From Buttiauxella warmboldiae (GTDB lineage Bacteria > Pseudomonadota > Gammaproteobacteria > Enterobacterales > Enterobacteriaceae): a DNA stretch of 40,092 nt. Each line of letters opens with the position of its first letter. Positions within the stretch are counted from its first letter, which is position 1. The DNA lies in assembly GCF_003818135.1 (NCBI RefSeq), contig NZ_RPOH01000078.1, forward strand, positions 1 to 40,092, written 5' to 3'. The position numbers were made by a program, and so were the translations under genes. Positions 9,299 through 19,632 of this stretch are shown piece by piece. The notes below the pieces were generated by a model, which worked only from the letters and a program-made list of their open reading frames with translations, did not search any database and was not told where the DNA came from.

Positions 9299-11281
9299 TT
9301 ATGCCTTCTGGAATACGCAGACTCCATGCGCAGGACCATGCCATACAACCGTCACCACCGGGTTATCCTCACCGGCAAACGGAGGAATAGCGCGCCACTC
9401 CCCTGCGGGTAACACGATGTCGGCCACTTCTTCGGTGGCGTTAATCGTAATCAGCCAACGTTGTGAAAGCTGGATTTGCAGGCGATGAACGCCGTTTTCC
9501 CACTCGTCAGCACTCAGAGGCTGAGCCTCTTTATTCCACCAGCAGACATTGCCATCTCCTTCTTCCCACCAGGCGTTCCGGGTTAATGCCGGAATGGTCT
9601 TGCGTAGATGAATCAATGCTGCGGTAAATGTGGTCAAGCCATCGTTACCGTGCTCCCAGTCAAGCCATGTCAGCTGGTTGTCCTGGCAGTAAGCGTTATT
9701 ATTCCCGTGCTGGCTGTGGCCATGTTCATCACCGGCCAGCAGCATCGGCGTTCCCTGAGAAAGCAGTAACAATGTCAGCAGGGCGTGCACGCTGTCGCGC
9801 CGCCGTTCCTTGATATACAGGGAGGCTTCCAGCCCTTCGAAGCCATAGTTGTTGCTGTAGTTATTGTTGGTGCCATCACGGTTGTCTTCACCGTTCGCTT
9901 CATTGTGTTTGTGGTTGAAGCTGACACAATCACGTAGCGTGAAACCATCGTGCGCGGTGATTAAATTGATGCTGGTTGAAGGGCGACGTTCGCCACGACG
10001 ATATACATCGCTTGAACCGGCAAAGCGGCAGGCGAATCCCCCTAACGATAGATCTTGCCGCAGCCAGAAACGCCGCATGCCATCACGAAAATGGTCATTC
10101 CATTCAGCAAATAACGGCGGGTAATTGCCAACCTGATAGCCGCCGGCACCGATATCCCAGGGCTCCGCAATCAGTTTTATTTGCGCCAGAACCGGATCGT
10201 TTTTGATCGCTTCAAACAGCGGCGCATCCTGGCGGAACTCCGGGGTGCGCCCCATAACAGACGCCAAATCAAAGCGAAAACCGTCCACGTGCAGGCTGTC
10301 AACCCAGTAACGCAGGCAATCCACGACCTGGGCCACTACCCCCGGCATACTCAAATTCAAGGTATTACCGCACCCGGTCCAGTTCTGGTAATCGCCGTTA
10401 TCCATTAACCAATAATAGCTACGGTTGTCGATTCCGCTCAGAGAAAGGGTTGGGCCATCGAGGTCCAGCTCTGCACTGTGGTTGAGCACAATGTCGAGGA
10501 TCACTTCTATTCCCGCCTCGTGCAGCGCTTTAATCGCAGCGCGCAGCTCATTGGCGGCACGACACGGATCGTGATTAACCGCGTAATAACCTTCGACAGC
10601 GTAGATAGCGCGCGGGTTGTAACCCCAGTAGTTGCTCAACCCCAAATGGGCAACGCGCGGCTCGCTGACAAAATGCGCCACCGGCAGCAGTTCCAGCGCC
10701 GTAATCCCCAGGCGTTTGAAGTAAGCAATCATCACCGGGTGGCCGAGCGCCGCATAAGTGCCGCGCAGGGCTGCTGGAATTCCGGGATGAAGCAACGTTA
10801 AGCCGCGGACATGCGCCTCATAAATGACCGTGTCGCCCCACGCGGTGCGCGGAGGTTTATCATCCTCCCAGTCGAACTTATCCTGCACCACCACACATTT
10901 CGCCATATGAGGGGCGCTATCTTCCAGATTGGGTTCATGGTAGCCGCCGTGGAGATGGGGGTGATTATCGACCCCGCCCACCACGACACGAGCGCAGGGA
11001 TCGAGCAGCAGTTTCGCCGGATTAAAACGATGGCCGTTTTGCGGCTCCCACGGCCCATGAACCCGATAACCATATTTCAGGCCAGGCTTTGCGCCTGGCA
11101 AATAACCGTGCCAGATATCGCCAGTACGCACCGGCAAATCGTAGCGTTGCTCATGACCCTGCTCGTCAAAAACACAGAGTTCGACTTTATGAGCATGGGC
11201 GGAAAACAGGGTGAAGTTCACCCCTTTCCCATCATAAAACGAGCCGTAAGGCGCGGAGTTTCCGGCGGTAAGCTGCGTCAT
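9299..11281 (-). CDS. glgX: Glycogen debranching enzyme GlgX (GH13 isoamylase type)
   Basis: Hydrolyses alpha-1,6 links of phosphorylase-limit dextrin, working with GlgP. It is 660 residues (E. coli 657). An N-terminal CBM48 domain (about 10-110) precedes the GH13 barrel. The catalytic nucleophile is Asp338 in GFRFDLAS, the acid/base Glu373 in LIAEPWD, and the third Asp lies in [13 protein letters not shown]. Its start codon overlaps the glgB stop by 4 bases (ATGA), so the two are translationally coupled. Confidence 0.97.
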   Translation of the reverse strand: MTQLTAGNSAPYGSFYDGKGVNFTLFSAHAHKVELCVFDEQGHEQRYDLPVRTGDIWHGYLPGAKPGLKYGYRVHGPWEPQNGHRFNPAKLLLDPCARVVVGGVDNHPHLHGGYHEPNLEDSAPHMAKCVVVQDKFDWEDDKPPRTAWGDTVIYEAHVRGLTLLHPGIPAALRGTYAALGHPVMIAYFKRLGITALELLPVAHFVSEPRVAHLGLSNYWGYNPRAIYAVEGYYAVNHDPCRAANELRAAIKALHEAGIEVILDIVLNHSAELDLDGPTLSLSGIDNRSYYWLMDNGDYQNWTGCGNTLNLSMPGVVAQVVDCLRYWVDSLHVDGFRFDLASVMGRTPEFRQDAPLFEAIKNDPVLAQIKLIAEPWDIGAGGYQVGNYPPLFAEWNDHFRDGMRRFWLRQDLSLGGFACRFAGSSDVYRRGERRPSTSINLITAHDGFTLRDCVSFNHKHNEANGEDNRDGTNNNYSNNYGFEGLEASLYIKERRRDSVHALLTLLLLSQGTPMLLAGDEHGHSQHGNNNAYCQDNQLTWLDWEHGNDGLTTFTAALIHLRKTIPALTRNAWWEEGDGNVCWWNKEAQPLSADEWENGVHRLQIQLSQRWLITINATEEVADIVLPAGEWRAIPPFAGEDNPVVTVVWHGPAHGVCVFQKA

Positions 11282-13464
11282 TCAGCCTCCCGAACCAGCC
11301 AAATCGTGGAGAGCGGCGGCAGCGTCAGGCTCAGGGAGTTCTCACGCCCGTGGCTTGGGATCGCATCGCTGTTAACCGCACCACTGTTCCCGGCGTTGCT
11401 GCCGTGATAGTGCATCGAGTCAGTGTTCAGCTCTTCGCGCCAGCGGCCTGGCTGGTTAATGCCGAAGCGATAGTTGTAGCGCGGCACCGGCGTGAAATTA
11501 CTGGCAACGATAATTTCATTCCCTTTCGCATCCCGGCGCACAAAGATAAACACCGAATTCACGTTGTCTTCAACCACCAGCCATTCAAAGCCGTAGCTGT
11601 CAAAATCCAGCTCGTGCATTGCAGCGTGATGGCGATAAGAGTGGTTTAAATCGCGGACAAGCCGTTTTACGCCGTGGTGCCAGTTATCGCCGCCTTCCAG
11701 CAGGTGCCAGTCGAGGCTGCTGTCGTGATTCCACTCGCGCCCCTGGGCGAATTCGTTCCCCATAAACAGCAACTTTTTGCCGGGGAATGCCCACATCCAG
11801 CCGTAATACGCGCGCAGGTTGGCAAATTTCTGCCAGGCGTCACCCGGCATGCGGTCAAGAATGGATTTTTTGCCGTGCACTACTTCGTCGTGCGACAACG
11901 GCAGCACGAAGTTTTCGGTGCTGTTGTACAACATACCGAAGGTCATTTTGTTGTGATGATACTGGCGGTACACCGGGTCGAGCTTCATGTAATCGAGCGT
12001 GTCGTGCATCCAGCCAAGGTTCCATTTAAACCAGAACCCCAGTCCGCCCATGGACGGTGGCCGTGAGACGCCGGCAAAGTCGGTTGACTCTTCGGCCATC
12101 GTCACCGCGCCGGGGGTTTGCTCGCCGATAATGCGATTGGTATTCCGCAGAAATTCAATCGCTTCGAGGTTTTCACGCCCGCCTTTATCGTTGGGTACCC
12201 ACTCGCCAGGCTGGCGGCTGTAATCGCGGTAAATCATCGACGCCACCGCATCCACGCGCAGGCCGTCAATGCCGAAACGCTCAATCCAGTACAGCGCATT
12301 ACCCACCAGGTAGTTGCTGACTTCACGCCGCCCGTAGTTGTAAATCAGCGTGTTCCAGTCCTGGTGGTAACCTTCGCGCGGGTCGCCGTGTTCATACAGC
12401 GCAGTGCCATCAAATTTTGCCAGGCCTGCGTCGTCGGTCGGGAAATGGCCCGGCACCCAGTCCAGCAGCACGTTCAAACCCGCGGCATGGGCGGTATTGA
12501 TAAAGTAGCGAAAGTCTTCACGCGTGCCGAAACGGCGCGTTGGCGCGTATAAGCCCTGGGGCTGGTAGCCCCAGCTGCCATCGAACGGGTGTTCGTTAAT
12601 CGGCAACAGTTCCAGGTGGGTAAAGCCCATCTCTTTCACGTAGGGCACCAGTTGGTCCGCCAGTTCACGGTAGCTGAGCCAGAAATTATTGTCGGCGTGG
12701 CGACGCCATGAACCGAGATGCACTTCGTAAATTGAAATCGGCTGGTCAAACCCGTTGGCGCGTTGGCGCGCCGGGCTTAACGTGGTTTTTTCCGGCAGGC
12801 CACAAATCAGCGAGGCGGTTTCCGGGCGCATCTGCGACTCAAACGCATACGGGTCGGCCTTCAGGCGCAAATGCCCGTCGGTATCAATCAGCTCGAATTT
12901 GTAGAGTTGACCGGGATGAGCACCAGGAATAAAGAGTTCCCAGATACCACTTTCACGGCGTAAACGCATCGGGTGGCGGCGACCATCCCAATAGTTAAAC
13001 TGCCCAACGACGGAGACGCGGCGAGCGTTCGGAGCCCACACAGAGAAACGCGTGCCGGTCACGCCGTCCATCGTGTCGGCGTGTGCGCCGAGCGTTTCAT
13101 AGGGGCGTAAATGCGTGCCTTCAGACAGCAGCCAGCTATCCACCTCCTGGATTAGCGGCCCAAAGCGATAAGGATCATCAATAAGATTTTCCTGGCCATG
13201 CCACATAACGGCCAGCTGATAACGAAAAGGATTTTTACGCCGGGGGATGACCCCGCAAAAGAAACCGCGTGAATCAATACACTCTAACTTGCCGACTTTT
13301 CCACCCGTTTTCGGGTCGATAATCCAGACTTCTGTCGCGTCAGGTAACAGGGCGCGAACTTCCAGCCCGGCTTCTGTTTTGTGCATTCCCAGCAAGGAGA
13401 AAGGATCAGCAAAATGACCCGTAATTAGCGCATTTATCACGTCTTTTTCTGGATGAACAGACAT
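11278..13464 (-). CDS. glgB: 1,4-alpha-glucan branching enzyme GlgB
   Basis: Introduces alpha-1,6 branches into glycogen. It is 728 residues, the family norm for enterobacteria. It has two N-terminal CBM48-like segments (about 20-105 and 125-215), then a GH13 barrel with nucleophile Asp405 in [10 protein letters not shown], acid/base Glu458 in MAEESTDF and the [10 protein letters not shown] motif carrying the transition-state Asp. First gene of glgBXCAP; the promoter should lie in the 264-bp gap before asd. Confidence 0.97.
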   Translation of the reverse strand: MSVHPEKDVINALITGHFADPFSLLGMHKTEAGLEVRALLPDATEVWIIDPKTGGKVGKLECIDSRGFFCGVIPRRKNPFRYQLAVMWHGQENLIDDPYRFGPLIQEVDSWLLSEGTHLRPYETLGAHADTMDGVTGTRFSVWAPNARRVSVVGQFNYWDGRRHPMRLRRESGIWELFIPGAHPGQLYKFELIDTDGHLRLKADPYAFESQMRPETASLICGLPEKTTLSPARQRANGFDQPISIYEVHLGSWRRHADNNFWLSYRELADQLVPYVKEMGFTHLELLPINEHPFDGSWGYQPQGLYAPTRRFGTREDFRYFINTAHAAGLNVLLDWVPGHFPTDDAGLAKFDGTALYEHGDPREGYHQDWNTLIYNYGRREVSNYLVGNALYWIERFGIDGLRVDAVASMIYRDYSRQPGEWVPNDKGGRENLEAIEFLRNTNRIIGEQTPGAVTMAEESTDFAGVSRPPSMGGLGFWFKWNLGWMHDTLDYMKLDPVYRQYHHNKMTFGMLYNSTENFVLPLSHDEVVHGKKSILDRMPGDAWQKFANLRAYYGWMWAFPGKKLLFMGNEFAQGREWNHDSSLDWHLLEGGDNWHHGVKRLVRDLNHSYRHHAAMHELDFDSYGFEWLVVEDNVNSVFIFVRRDAKGNEIIVASNFTPVPRYNYRFGINQPGRWREELNTDSMHYHGSNAGNSGAVNSDAIPSHGRENSLSLTLPPLSTIWLVREAE

Positions 13465-13683
13465 GGCATTGGTCCTGTTTTTTATCTCTCATCCCGGCGT
13501 TACGCTTAGCACGCGCGGGTGAAATTTATGTTGACCCAACAGGCAGCAATAAAATACCAACCCTGTAGCTGCTCTGCCCAACCTCCCATCATGGCGGTTA
13601 CCTCCGCCCTGAATAAAGCATAGTCAACGCTCTGTTTTACTCCTGAAAATTAATCAACAACATTCATACACTCCATGTATGAC

Positions 13684-13713
13684 GCGAAAAAAAAGGGGCT
13701 GCAATGCCCCTTT
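13684..13713 (-). terminator. asd terminator
   Basis: On the minus strand AAAGGGGC / GCCCCTTT (8-bp stem, 6-nt loop) is followed by a run of eight T residues. This is a textbook intrinsic terminator 15 bases past the asd stop. The remaining gap up to glgB (13465-13680) has no recognisable gene and probably holds the glgB promoter and leader. Confidence 0.92.
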
Positions 13714-13728
13714 AGTGTGTAAGTGTAA

Positions 13729-14835
13729 CTATGCGAGCAAGCGCAACATTCTGCGCAACGGCTCTGCAGCCCCCCACAAAAGTTGGTCGCCGACGGTGAA
13801 GGCGGAAAGGTATTCAGGCCCCATATTCAGCTTACGCAAGCGCCCAACTGGCGCAGCCAGGGTGCCGGTGACCGCCGCAGGCGTCAGTTCACGCATAGTG
13901 ATATCGCGGTCGTTTGGCACCACTTTCACCCAATCGTTATGGGCGGCCAGCATCGCTTCGATGGTTGGCAGGGAAACGTCTTGTTTCAGCTTGATGGTGA
14001 ACGCCTGGCTGTGGCAGCGCAGCGCGCCAACACGCACGCACAGGCCATCAACCGGAATAACGGTGCTGGTATTGAGGATTTTGTTGGTCTCCGCCTGGCC
14101 TTTCCACTCTTCGCGGGTCTGGCCGTTGTCGAGCTGCTTGTCGATCCACGGGATCAGGCTGCCAGCCAATGGCACGCCAAAGTTATCCGTTGGCAGGCTG
14201 CCGCTACGGGCAAGATCGGTGACTTTGCGTTCGATGTTCAAAATCGCGGAAGCAGGATCGGAAAGTTCGCTGGCAACGTGGCTATGCAGCTGGCCCATCT
14301 GGGTCAGCAGCTCACGCATATGGCGCGCACCGCCGCCGGATGCCGCCTGGTAAGTGGCAACAGAAACCCAGTCAACCAGGTCGTTGGCGAACAGGCCGCC
14401 AAGGGACATCAGCATCAGGCTGACGGTGCAGTTGCCGCCAACAAAGGTTTTCACGCCGTGGTTCAGGCCCTGCTCAATAACGTGCTGGTTTACCGGGTCG
14501 AGGATGATAATCGCATCATCTTTCATACGCAGTGAAGAGGCCGCATCAATCCAGTAACCTTGCCAGCCGCTTTCACGAAGCTTTGGATAGATTTCGTTGG
14601 TATAATCGCCGCCCTGACAGGTAATGATAATGTCCAGGGCCTTCAGCGCTTCCAGGTCATACGCGTCCTGCAACGTGCCGTTGTTCTGGCCGGCAAAAGA
14701 CGGAGCCGCAAGGCCAAGCTGGGAAGTGGAGAAGAAAACCGGACGAATGGCGTCAAAGTCACGTTCCTCAACCATGCGTTGCATGAGAACGGAACCGACC
14801 ATACCGCGCCAACCGATAAAACCAACATTTTTCAT
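13729..14835 (-). CDS. asd: Aspartate-semialdehyde dehydrogenase Asd
   Basis: Reduces aspartyl phosphate to aspartate semialdehyde with NADPH, the branch point to lysine/diaminopimelate, threonine and methionine. It is 368 residues. The N-terminal NADP loop is [14 protein letters not shown] (residues 4-17). The acylated cysteine is Cys136 in [11 protein letters not shown], and [11 protein letters not shown] holds the active-site His. It diverges from yhgN across 144 bp and has its own terminator. Confidence 0.97.
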   Translation of the reverse strand: MKNVGFIGWRGMVGSVLMQRMVEERDFDAIRPVFFSTSQLGLAAPSFAGQNNGTLQDAYDLEALKALDIIITCQGGDYTNEIYPKLRESGWQGYWIDAASSLRMKDDAIIILDPVNQHVIEQGLNHGVKTFVGGNCTVSLMLMSLGGLFANDLVDWVSVATYQAASGGGARHMRELLTQMGQLHSHVASELSDPASAILNIERKVTDLARSGSLPTDNFGVPLAGSLIPWIDKQLDNGQTREEWKGQAETNKILNTSTVIPVDGLCVRVGALRCHSQAFTIKLKQDVSLPTIEAMLAAHNDWVKVVPNDRDITMRELTPAAVTGTLAAPVGRLRKLNMGPEYLSAFTVGDQLLWGAAEPLRRMLRLLA

Positions 14836-14979
14836 AGCGACTAATCCTGCGAAGATGTATGCGTTGTATGCATTAACTGAAAACAGCCCTCACATTACAA
14901 AATGCTGCCAAACTCGCAAGTGAAATTAATCAATGATCCGCAAGCTATTAGAAATACAACTTATTAGAGACCAACATTC

Positions 14980-15573
14980 ATGACCGAAATCATCTCTGCG
15001 GCAGTTTTGTTAATCCTGATTATGGACCCGTTGGGAAACCTGCCGATTTTTATGTCGGTGCTCAAGCACACGGAGCCGAAGCGCCGCCGGAAAATCATGA
15101 TCCGCGAGCTGCTGATTGCGCTGGCATTAATGCTGGTTTTCCTGTTTGCCGGGGAAAAAATTCTCGCGTTCCTTAACCTGCGCGCAGAGACGGTTTCTAT
15201 CTCTGGCGGGATTATTTTGTTCCTGATTGCGATAAAAATGATTTTCCCGGGCCAGGAAGGCAGCGCTACCGGCCTGCCTGCGGGTGAAGAACCCTTTATT
15301 GTGCCGCTGGCGATCCCGCTGGTTGCCGGGCCGACACTGCTGGCAACGTTAATGCTGTTATCGCACCAGTATCCGAACCAGATGAGTCATTTAGTGATAG
15401 CGCTGCTGCTGGCCTGGGGCGGCACCGTGGCGATTTTGCTGCAATCGTCGCTGTTCTTGCGCCTGCTGGGTGAGAAAGGCGTGAATGCGCTGGAGCGTTT
15501 AATGGGGCTGGTGCTGGTGATGCTGGCAACGCAAATGTTCCTTGATGGGCTGCGGATTTGGATGAAGGGTTAA
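14980..15573 (+). CDS. yhgN: MarC/UPF0056 family inner-membrane protein YhgN
   Basis: Integral membrane protein of 197 residues with six strongly hydrophobic segments. The MarC-family signature appears near the N-terminus (ILIMDPLGNLPIF) and again near LAIPLVAGPTLLATLML. The function of this family is not settled; the older idea that MarC proteins give antibiotic resistance has not held up. Divergent from asd, as in E. coli. It ends 83 bp before the convergent yicI stop, inside a large palindrome. Confidence 0.9.
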   Translation: MTEIISAAVLLILIMDPLGNLPIFMSVLKHTEPKRRRKIMIRELLIALALMLVFLFAGEKILAFLNLRAETVSISGGIILFLIAIKMIFPGQEGSATGLPAGEEPFIVPLAIPLVAGPTLLATLMLLSHQYPNQMSHLVIALLLAWGGTVAILLQSSLFLRLLGEKGVNALERLMGLVLVMLATQMFLDGLRIWMKG

Positions 15574-15582
15574 ATTTTTAGT

Positions 15583-15647
15583 CCCTTCTCCCTCAGCTGT
15601 CTCTTGAGCAAAAGATCTGATCAAGAGACAGCCCACAGGGAGAGGGG
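15583..15647. repeat. Nested palindrome with IS50 inside-end core; bidirectional terminator
   Basis: The outer stem CCCTTCTCCCT / AGGGAGAGGGG (583-593 with 637-647) is 11 bp with one wobble pair. The inner stem CTGTCTCTTGA / TCAAGAGACAG (597-607 with 621-631) is a perfect 11 bp. Positions 15613-15631 read AGATCTGATCAAGAGACAG, identical to the reverse complement of the IS50 inside end (CTGTCTCTTGATCAGATCT). It lies between the convergent yhgN and yicI stops and probably ends both transcripts. It looks like a tiny non-autonomous IS4-family relic inserted in an older terminator loop. No 9-bp target duplication is visible. Confidence 0.75.
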
Positions 15648-15656
15648 AAAGACCCA

Positions 15657-17981
15657 TTAAAGCTCGATAACCAATCCCGCCTCGTGCGAATCCGGCGTAA
15701 TCACCACACCCTGCTCGCCCGCAGCGCTCTTACCTTGCTTCACCCCTTTCACGTTACCGATATTGCGCAGACACAGCGTCCAGTCTTTCGCCTGACCTTC
15801 GCCCTGCACGGTTAGCGTACTGCCTTCGCGCTTAACTTGCAGTTTGAAGATGACCGAACCGTCTGCCGCTGGAACTTCACAAAGCGCCTCGCGGCCATCA
15901 TCCAGATTAAACAGCTGGAATGCCGTCCCTTCATGCCACGCATAATCCGGTTTCTGGTCGTTATTGCCCAGCGCTAACAGCGTGTTGTCACGCACATACA
16001 CCGGCAGGCTCAGGAAATCATGCTGCTGTTTATGCCAGCGGCTGCCCTGTGCTTCGTGGTTGGTAAGCAGGTGCGTCCAGCGGCCTTCCGGCAGATAAAA
16101 CTGCACGTCGCCCGCCTCGCTAAACACCGGTGCAACCATCACGGAATCGCCCAACATGTACTGGCGGTCGAGATAATCGCAGCCCGGATCGTCCGGGAAC
16201 TCCAGCATCATGGCGCGCATCATCGGCGTACCGAACTCTGCGGCCTGCGCCGCCTGACGGTACAGATACGGCATCATGCGTGATTTCAGCTGCGTGAAGT
16301 GGCGCACCACGTCGCAGGCTTCGTCGTCGTAAGCCCATGGCACACGGTAAGATTTGCTGCCGTGCAGGCGACTATGGCTGGAAAGCAGCCCGAACGCGCA
16401 CCAGCGTTTGTAGACGTGCGCCGGAGCGGTATTTTCAAAGCCGCCGATATCGTGGCTCCAGAAGCCAAAGCCGGACATGCCGAGTGACAGGCCGCCGCGC
16501 AGGCTTTCCGCCATTGATTCGTAGTTGGCGTAGCAGTCGCCGCCCCAGTGAACCGGAAATTGTTGTGCACCAACGGAGGCTGAACGGGCAAACAGCACCG
16601 CTTCTTCGTCGCCCAGCTCTTGCCTGAGCACGTTCCACACCAGCTCGTTATAGATGAACGCGTAATGGTTGTGCATTTTCTGCGGGTCGGAACCATCGTG
16701 CCACACCACATCCGTTGGAATGCGCTCGCCGAAGTCAGTTTTGAAGCAGTCCACCCCCATGCGCACCAGGCGTTTCAGGTGCCCCGCATACCATTCACAC
16801 GCCGCCGGGTTAGTAAAATCAACAATCCCCTGCCCCGGCTGCCATTTGTCCCACTGCCACACCGCACCGTTCGGGCGTTTGAGCAGATAGCCTTTTTCCA
16901 TCCCCTCGCGGAACAGCGGGGATTTCTGGCCGATGTATGGATTGATCCACACGCAGATTTTCAGGCCACGCGCTTTCAGGCGTTTCAACATGCCTTCCGG
17001 ATCGGGGAACGTCACCGGGTCCCACTCAAAATCGCACCACTGGAAAGCCTTCATCCAGAAACAGTCGAAATGGAAAACATGTAGCGGCAGATTACGTTCA
17101 GCCATACCGTCGATAAAACTGTTTACCGTTGCTTCATCGTAATTGGTAGTGAAGGATGTGGTGAGCCACAGACCAAACGACCACGCTGGCGGCAGCGCCG
17201 GGCGGCCCGTAAAGCGGGTGTAACGGTCAAGCACCGCTTTCGGCGTTGGGCCATCAATCACGAAATATTCAAGATATTCACCTTCTACGCTGAATTGTAC
17301 TTTGGAAACTTTTTCAGAACCCACTTCAAAAGAGACGCATTCAGGATGATTCACCAACACGCCGTAGCCGCGGTTAGTGAGGTAGAACGGAATATTTTTA
17401 TAGGATTGCTCGGTGCTGGTGCCGCCGTCACGGTTCCAGGTTTCCACCGTCTGGCCGTTTTTCACCAGCGCGGTAAAGCGCTCGCCCAGACCGTAAACCG
17501 TTTCACCAACGCCCAAATCCAGGCGCTCGAACATATGCGTGTTACCAGTATTACCGTCCTGCACATAACCGTTGTTTTTCACCGCGCTGCCGGTGATGCG
17601 CACGCCGTCACGCAGGAAATCCAGCGCCCAGCTGTTGCCTTTCGTCACGCGCACGCTCAGGCTACCGCTTTTCAGCTCGGCAAATGCGTCGGTGTTCTGC
17701 ATTTGGGTTTTTACATCGCTCAACACATTGAGCGGATAATGCGGGCCTTTATTTTCCACGCCCTGGAAATGCTCAATACGCACCCCGACCACGCCTTCCT
17801 GCGGCGAGAAAAAGCGCAGCGTAAACAGCGGGGTATCAAGCTGCCCGGCGCGTTCGCTCACATCTTTCATGCCCGCGTACACCACCATCTCATTACCCTG
17901 CTGCTCCACATCGAAAACCTGCACCGGGTGGATAAGCGCTAAACCGGGCTGAATCAGCCAGTTACCGTCACTAATTTTCAT
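15657..17981 (-). CDS. yicI: Alpha-xylosidase YicI (GH31)
   Basis: Cytoplasmic GH31 glycosidase that releases alpha-xylose from isoprimeverose-type xylosides. It is 774 residues (E. coli 772), with very close sequence along the whole length. The catalytic nucleophile Asp416 lies in KTDFGERIP and the acid/base Asp482 in [12 protein letters not shown]. An N-terminal beta-sandwich (1-245), a barrel (about 250-600) and C-terminal beta domains follow the family order. In E. coli it is the second gene of yicJI with a GPH-family transporter; here no yicJ is adjacent, because selC follows directly upstream on the other strand. Confidence 0.95.
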   Translation of the reverse strand: MKISDGNWLIQPGLALIHPVQVFDVEQQGNEMVVYAGMKDVSERAGQLDTPLFTLRFFSPQEGVVGVRIEHFQGVENKGPHYPLNVLSDVKTQMQNTDAFAELKSGSLSVRVTKGNSWALDFLRDGVRITGSAVKNNGYVQDGNTGNTHMFERLDLGVGETVYGLGERFTALVKNGQTVETWNRDGGTSTEQSYKNIPFYLTNRGYGVLVNHPECVSFEVGSEKVSKVQFSVEGEYLEYFVIDGPTPKAVLDRYTRFTGRPALPPAWSFGLWLTTSFTTNYDEATVNSFIDGMAERNLPLHVFHFDCFWMKAFQWCDFEWDPVTFPDPEGMLKRLKARGLKICVWINPYIGQKSPLFREGMEKGYLLKRPNGAVWQWDKWQPGQGIVDFTNPAACEWYAGHLKRLVRMGVDCFKTDFGERIPTDVVWHDGSDPQKMHNHYAFIYNELVWNVLRQELGDEEAVLFARSASVGAQQFPVHWGGDCYANYESMAESLRGGLSLGMSGFGFWSHDIGGFENTAPAHVYKRWCAFGLLSSHSRLHGSKSYRVPWAYDDEACDVVRHFTQLKSRMMPYLYRQAAQAAEFGTPMMRAMMLEFPDDPGCDYLDRQYMLGDSVMVAPVFSEAGDVQFYLPEGRWTHLLTNHEAQGSRWHKQQHDFLSLPVYVRDNTLLALGNNDQKPDYAWHEGTAFQLFNLDDGREALCEVPAADGSVIFKLQVKREGSTLTVQGEGQAKDWTLCLRNIGNVKGVKQGKSAAGEQGVVITPDSHEAGLVIEL

Positions 17982-18120
17982 TCTGCTGCCCTCTGGTTAC
18001 TGGATTTTTTTGCAGGCGACGTGGCAGAGAAACGGAAGCACGCCTGCCAAAAATGACCGTGAAAAATTCATCAGCTATGGTTTTAAATCATCCAAAGGGG
18101 AGCGGGAATTGTGGAATCTC

Positions 18121-18146
18121 GTTATCAGATTACGTTTCTTGATAAC
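18121..18146. promoter_or_regulatory. Inverted repeat upstream of yicI (possible operator)
   Basis: GTTATCA (18121-18127) and TGATAAC (18140-18146) form a perfect 7-bp dyad with a 12-bp spacer, about 140 bp upstream of the yicI start. The layout resembles a regulator-binding site. No regulator gene is adjacent, so the assignment rests on symmetry alone. The rest of 17982-18264 shows nothing else I can support. Confidence 0.3.
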
Positions 18147-18264
18147 TGTGAGCGGAGTCGCTCAATGGAGGGGGTCAGAAGTGCTAAACGCGAGGTTGGT
18201 GCGCCTATTAATTGATCGTGCTAATAGTATTTGCAGAATCATTGAGTAAAGGGAAAAGCATTGT

Positions 18265-18292
18265 TTGGTAAGCGGAAGAAACCAGGTATACT
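18265..18292 (+). promoter_or_regulatory. selC promoter
   Basis: TTGGTA (18265-18270) and TATACT (18287-18292) are separated by 16 bp, 31 bases before the mature tRNA. They are followed by a GC-rich discriminator (GCGCACCGCC), the typical form for stable-RNA promoters under stringent control. Confidence 0.65.
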
Positions 18293-18323
18293 GCGCACCG
18301 CCTCCATGTAGCAATCGAGGCAA

Positions 18324-18418
18324 GGAAGATCGTCGTCTCCGGTGAGGCGGCTGGACTTCAAATCCAGTTGGTGCCGCCAGCGGTGCCGGGCAGGTTCAAC
18401 TCCTGTGATCTTCCGCCA
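18324..18418 (+). tRNA. selC: tRNA-Sec (UCA)
   Basis: The 95-nt gene matches E. coli selC at nearly every position. It has an 8-bp acceptor stem GGAAGATC / GATCTTCC, anticodon TCA in CTTCAAA, the long extra arm, and an encoded GCCA end. The extra arm differs from E. coli by paired changes that keep the stem as wobble pairs, and one T-loop base is A rather than G. It delivers selenocysteine at UGA codons. selC is a classic integration site for genomic islands, and accessory DNA begins just downstream. Confidence 0.97.
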
Positions 18419-18542
18419 CTCATTGTCCGAACACATCCGAAAAAGTCTTTTAAAATCATTAAATTCATTAAGTTATCTCACCTCACCGTCCGTGTAAGTC
18501 CGAGACAATCGCCATAAATCCGTGAAAAATATGTATAGTATT

Positions 18543-18563
18543 GTGTATAAAATTTTTATACAC
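18543..18563. terminator. AT-rich perfect palindrome after the toxin gene
   Basis: GTGTATAAAA and TTTTATACAC (10-bp arms, 1-base centre) sit a few bases past the toxin stop, with the sequence TTATACACAT repeated directly at about 18557 and 18573. On the minus strand the TTTT run could serve as a weak terminator. It could also be a protein-binding dyad. Confidence 0.4.
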
Positions 18564-18568
18564 ATCAT

Positions 18569-18880
18569 TCACTTATACACATGCCCCTTCTGACCGGCTA
18601 TCTTGCGGGAGGTATGCAGCACGCGCAGGATACGCACCCGCTCTTTTTCGGCAACGTAGACGATGATGAACGGGAAGTGAGGCACCACAAGCTTACGTTG
18701 GCTCTCTGAGCGTCCGGCCTTCACCCCGGCAAGCGGGTTTTCTGTCAGGATAGTCGTCATGCCCGCCAGACGGTCATCGGCGGCGATAGCCACCATCGCA
18801 CCCGCCTCGCGGTTCAGGTACAGGAAGATGTTTTCTCTGTCGGCCTGAGCGCGTTTTTCCCACTCAACCCTGATGGTCAC
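18569..18880 (-). CDS. RelE/ParE superfamily toxin
   Basis: A 103-residue small basic protein with the fold pattern of the RelE/ParE group. The N-terminal strand (IRVEWEKRAQADRENIFLYL) leads into helices, then strands PHFPFIIVYVAE and RVRILRVLHTSRK, the usual C-terminal signature with a conserved Arg and His. RelE-like members cut mRNA at the ribosome and ParE-like members poison gyrase; sequence alone does not decide between them here. It overlaps the antitoxin stop by 4 bases (ATGA), the standard antitoxin-first operon. Located right after selC in the island. Confidence 0.85.
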   Translation of the reverse strand: MTIRVEWEKRAQADRENIFLYLNREAGAMVAIAADDRLAGMTTILTENPLAGVKAGRSESQRKLVVPHFPFIIVYVAEKERVRILRVLHTSRKIAGQKGHVYK

Positions 18881-19164
18881 AGCTTGCCCCGCATGGCCTG
18901 TTGTTTCAGCGTATTCATCCGGCTTTCCATATCATCATTGCTGATGTACTCGCCTTCACCTGCATCATGACGCCTGAACGCCTGGACTATCCGCTCTTCC
19001 AGCCAGCCTTCATGTTCACTGCTCTGATAGCGACGCTCTTCTGCTGCCAGTTCTTCGGCTCGCTGGCGCATCAGCTCTGTCAGGCTCATCTGCTGGCGCT
19101 CTGCTGCCTGCATCGCCAGCCGTTTGGTTTCTTCGTCGATACGGAAGTGGATGGTACTGCTCAT
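18877..19164 (-). CDS. RelB/DinJ-like antitoxin
   Basis: A 95-residue acidic, helix-rich protein. The N-terminal part (STIHFRIDEETKRLAMQAAE) reads as a ribbon-helix-helix DNA-binding domain, and the C-terminal half should wrap the toxin. The start at 19164 is chosen because GAGG stands eight bases upstream; in-frame starts at 19170 and 19269 are possible, but the first sits too close to GAGG and the second lies inside the integrase remnant. It likely represses its own promoter, whose AT-rich -10 region is within 19195-19215. Confidence 0.82.
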   Translation of the reverse strand: MSSTIHFRIDEETKRLAMQAAERQQMSLTELMRQRAEELAAEERRYQSSEHEGWLEERIVQAFRRHDAGEGEYISNDDMESRMNTLKQQAMRGKL

Positions 19165-19174
19165 CGTCATAACC

Positions 19175-19420
19175 TCACGTGGTGTCAGTTGTGTTGTCAT
19201 TATGATAATTATCCTCCGGGTTGTCATCCGGGATTTGCGCTTCCCGCTCTGCCGGGTGTATCGTTGCATGAACAGCCTGTAACGCCCGCACCGACACCTG
19301 CATATATATCTGCGTTGATTCGACGCTGGTATGACCCGGCATCACCTGTATCCAGCGCAGGTCTGCACCATTCTCCAGCATCTGCGTCGCCATCGCATGA
19401 CGGAACAGGTGACAGCTTCC
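19175..19420 (-). pseudogene. Tyrosine recombinase (integrase) C-terminal remnant
   Basis: About 80 codons of an XerC/D-like integrase C-terminus survive. GSCHLFRHAMATQM carries the HxxR box, and MPGHTSVESTQIY carries the conserved His and nucleophilic Tyr. A TAG stop stands at 19427-19429 just upstream in frame, and the similarity stops near 19420, so the N-terminal three quarters are missing. The usual LGH triplet reads PGH. It is probably the leftover of the integrase that brought an island into selC, or of an integron-like unit. It cannot make an active enzyme. Confidence 0.8.
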
Positions 19421-19455
19421 ATGGAGCTATTCACCATGAACAATGCGCCACTGAA

Positions 19456-19590
19456 ATGACCACCTATTACAGCCGCACGCCCAGCCTGCACCTCAAGGGT
19501 GACTGGCTGGAAGAGGCAGGATTTAGGACGGATACGCCGGTTACCATTGCTGTAGAGCGGGGGCAACTGGTGATCCGGCCTGCTGAGTGA
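19456..19590 (+). pseudogene. SymE-like toxin, N-terminally truncated
   Basis: Forty-four residues, from MTTYYSRTPSLHLKGDWLEE to [12 protein letters not shown], match the core of SymE-family proteins (type I toxin-antitoxin, AbrB-like fold), which are normally longer at the N-terminus. Upstream sequence is unrelated and joins the integrase remnant near 19420-19455. An ATG is present, so a short product is possible, but it lacks the usual leading segment. A second, shorter copy of the same 3' end lies at 21741-21788. Confidence 0.65.
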
Positions 19591-19600
19591 CTGATAAAAA

Positions 19601-19632
19601 GATCCCGGCTCGGTGGCCGGGATTCTTGTTAT
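19601..19632. terminator. Terminator after symE remnant
   Basis: ATCCCGGC / GCCGGGAT (602-609 with 616-623, 6-nt loop) is followed by TCTTGTTATTT. It sits between the convergent symE remnant and immunity gene D. The AAAAGATCCCGGCTC lead resembles the start of the hairpin at 21794-21832. Confidence 0.7.

Noticed and set aside
13783-14535. 250-codon plus-strand frame inside asd
   Set aside because: Antisense shadow; asd is intact with all motifs and the opposite product has no family features.
18010-18249. 79-codon frame between yicI and selC
   Set aside because: No ribosome site, no recognisable domain, and it crosses the likely yicI control region and runs into the selC promoter area.
18901-19590. 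229-codon plus-strand frame ending in the SymE-like segment
   Set aside because: Most of it is antisense to the antitoxin and integrase remnant; only the last 44 codons resemble a real protein, so only those are annotated.
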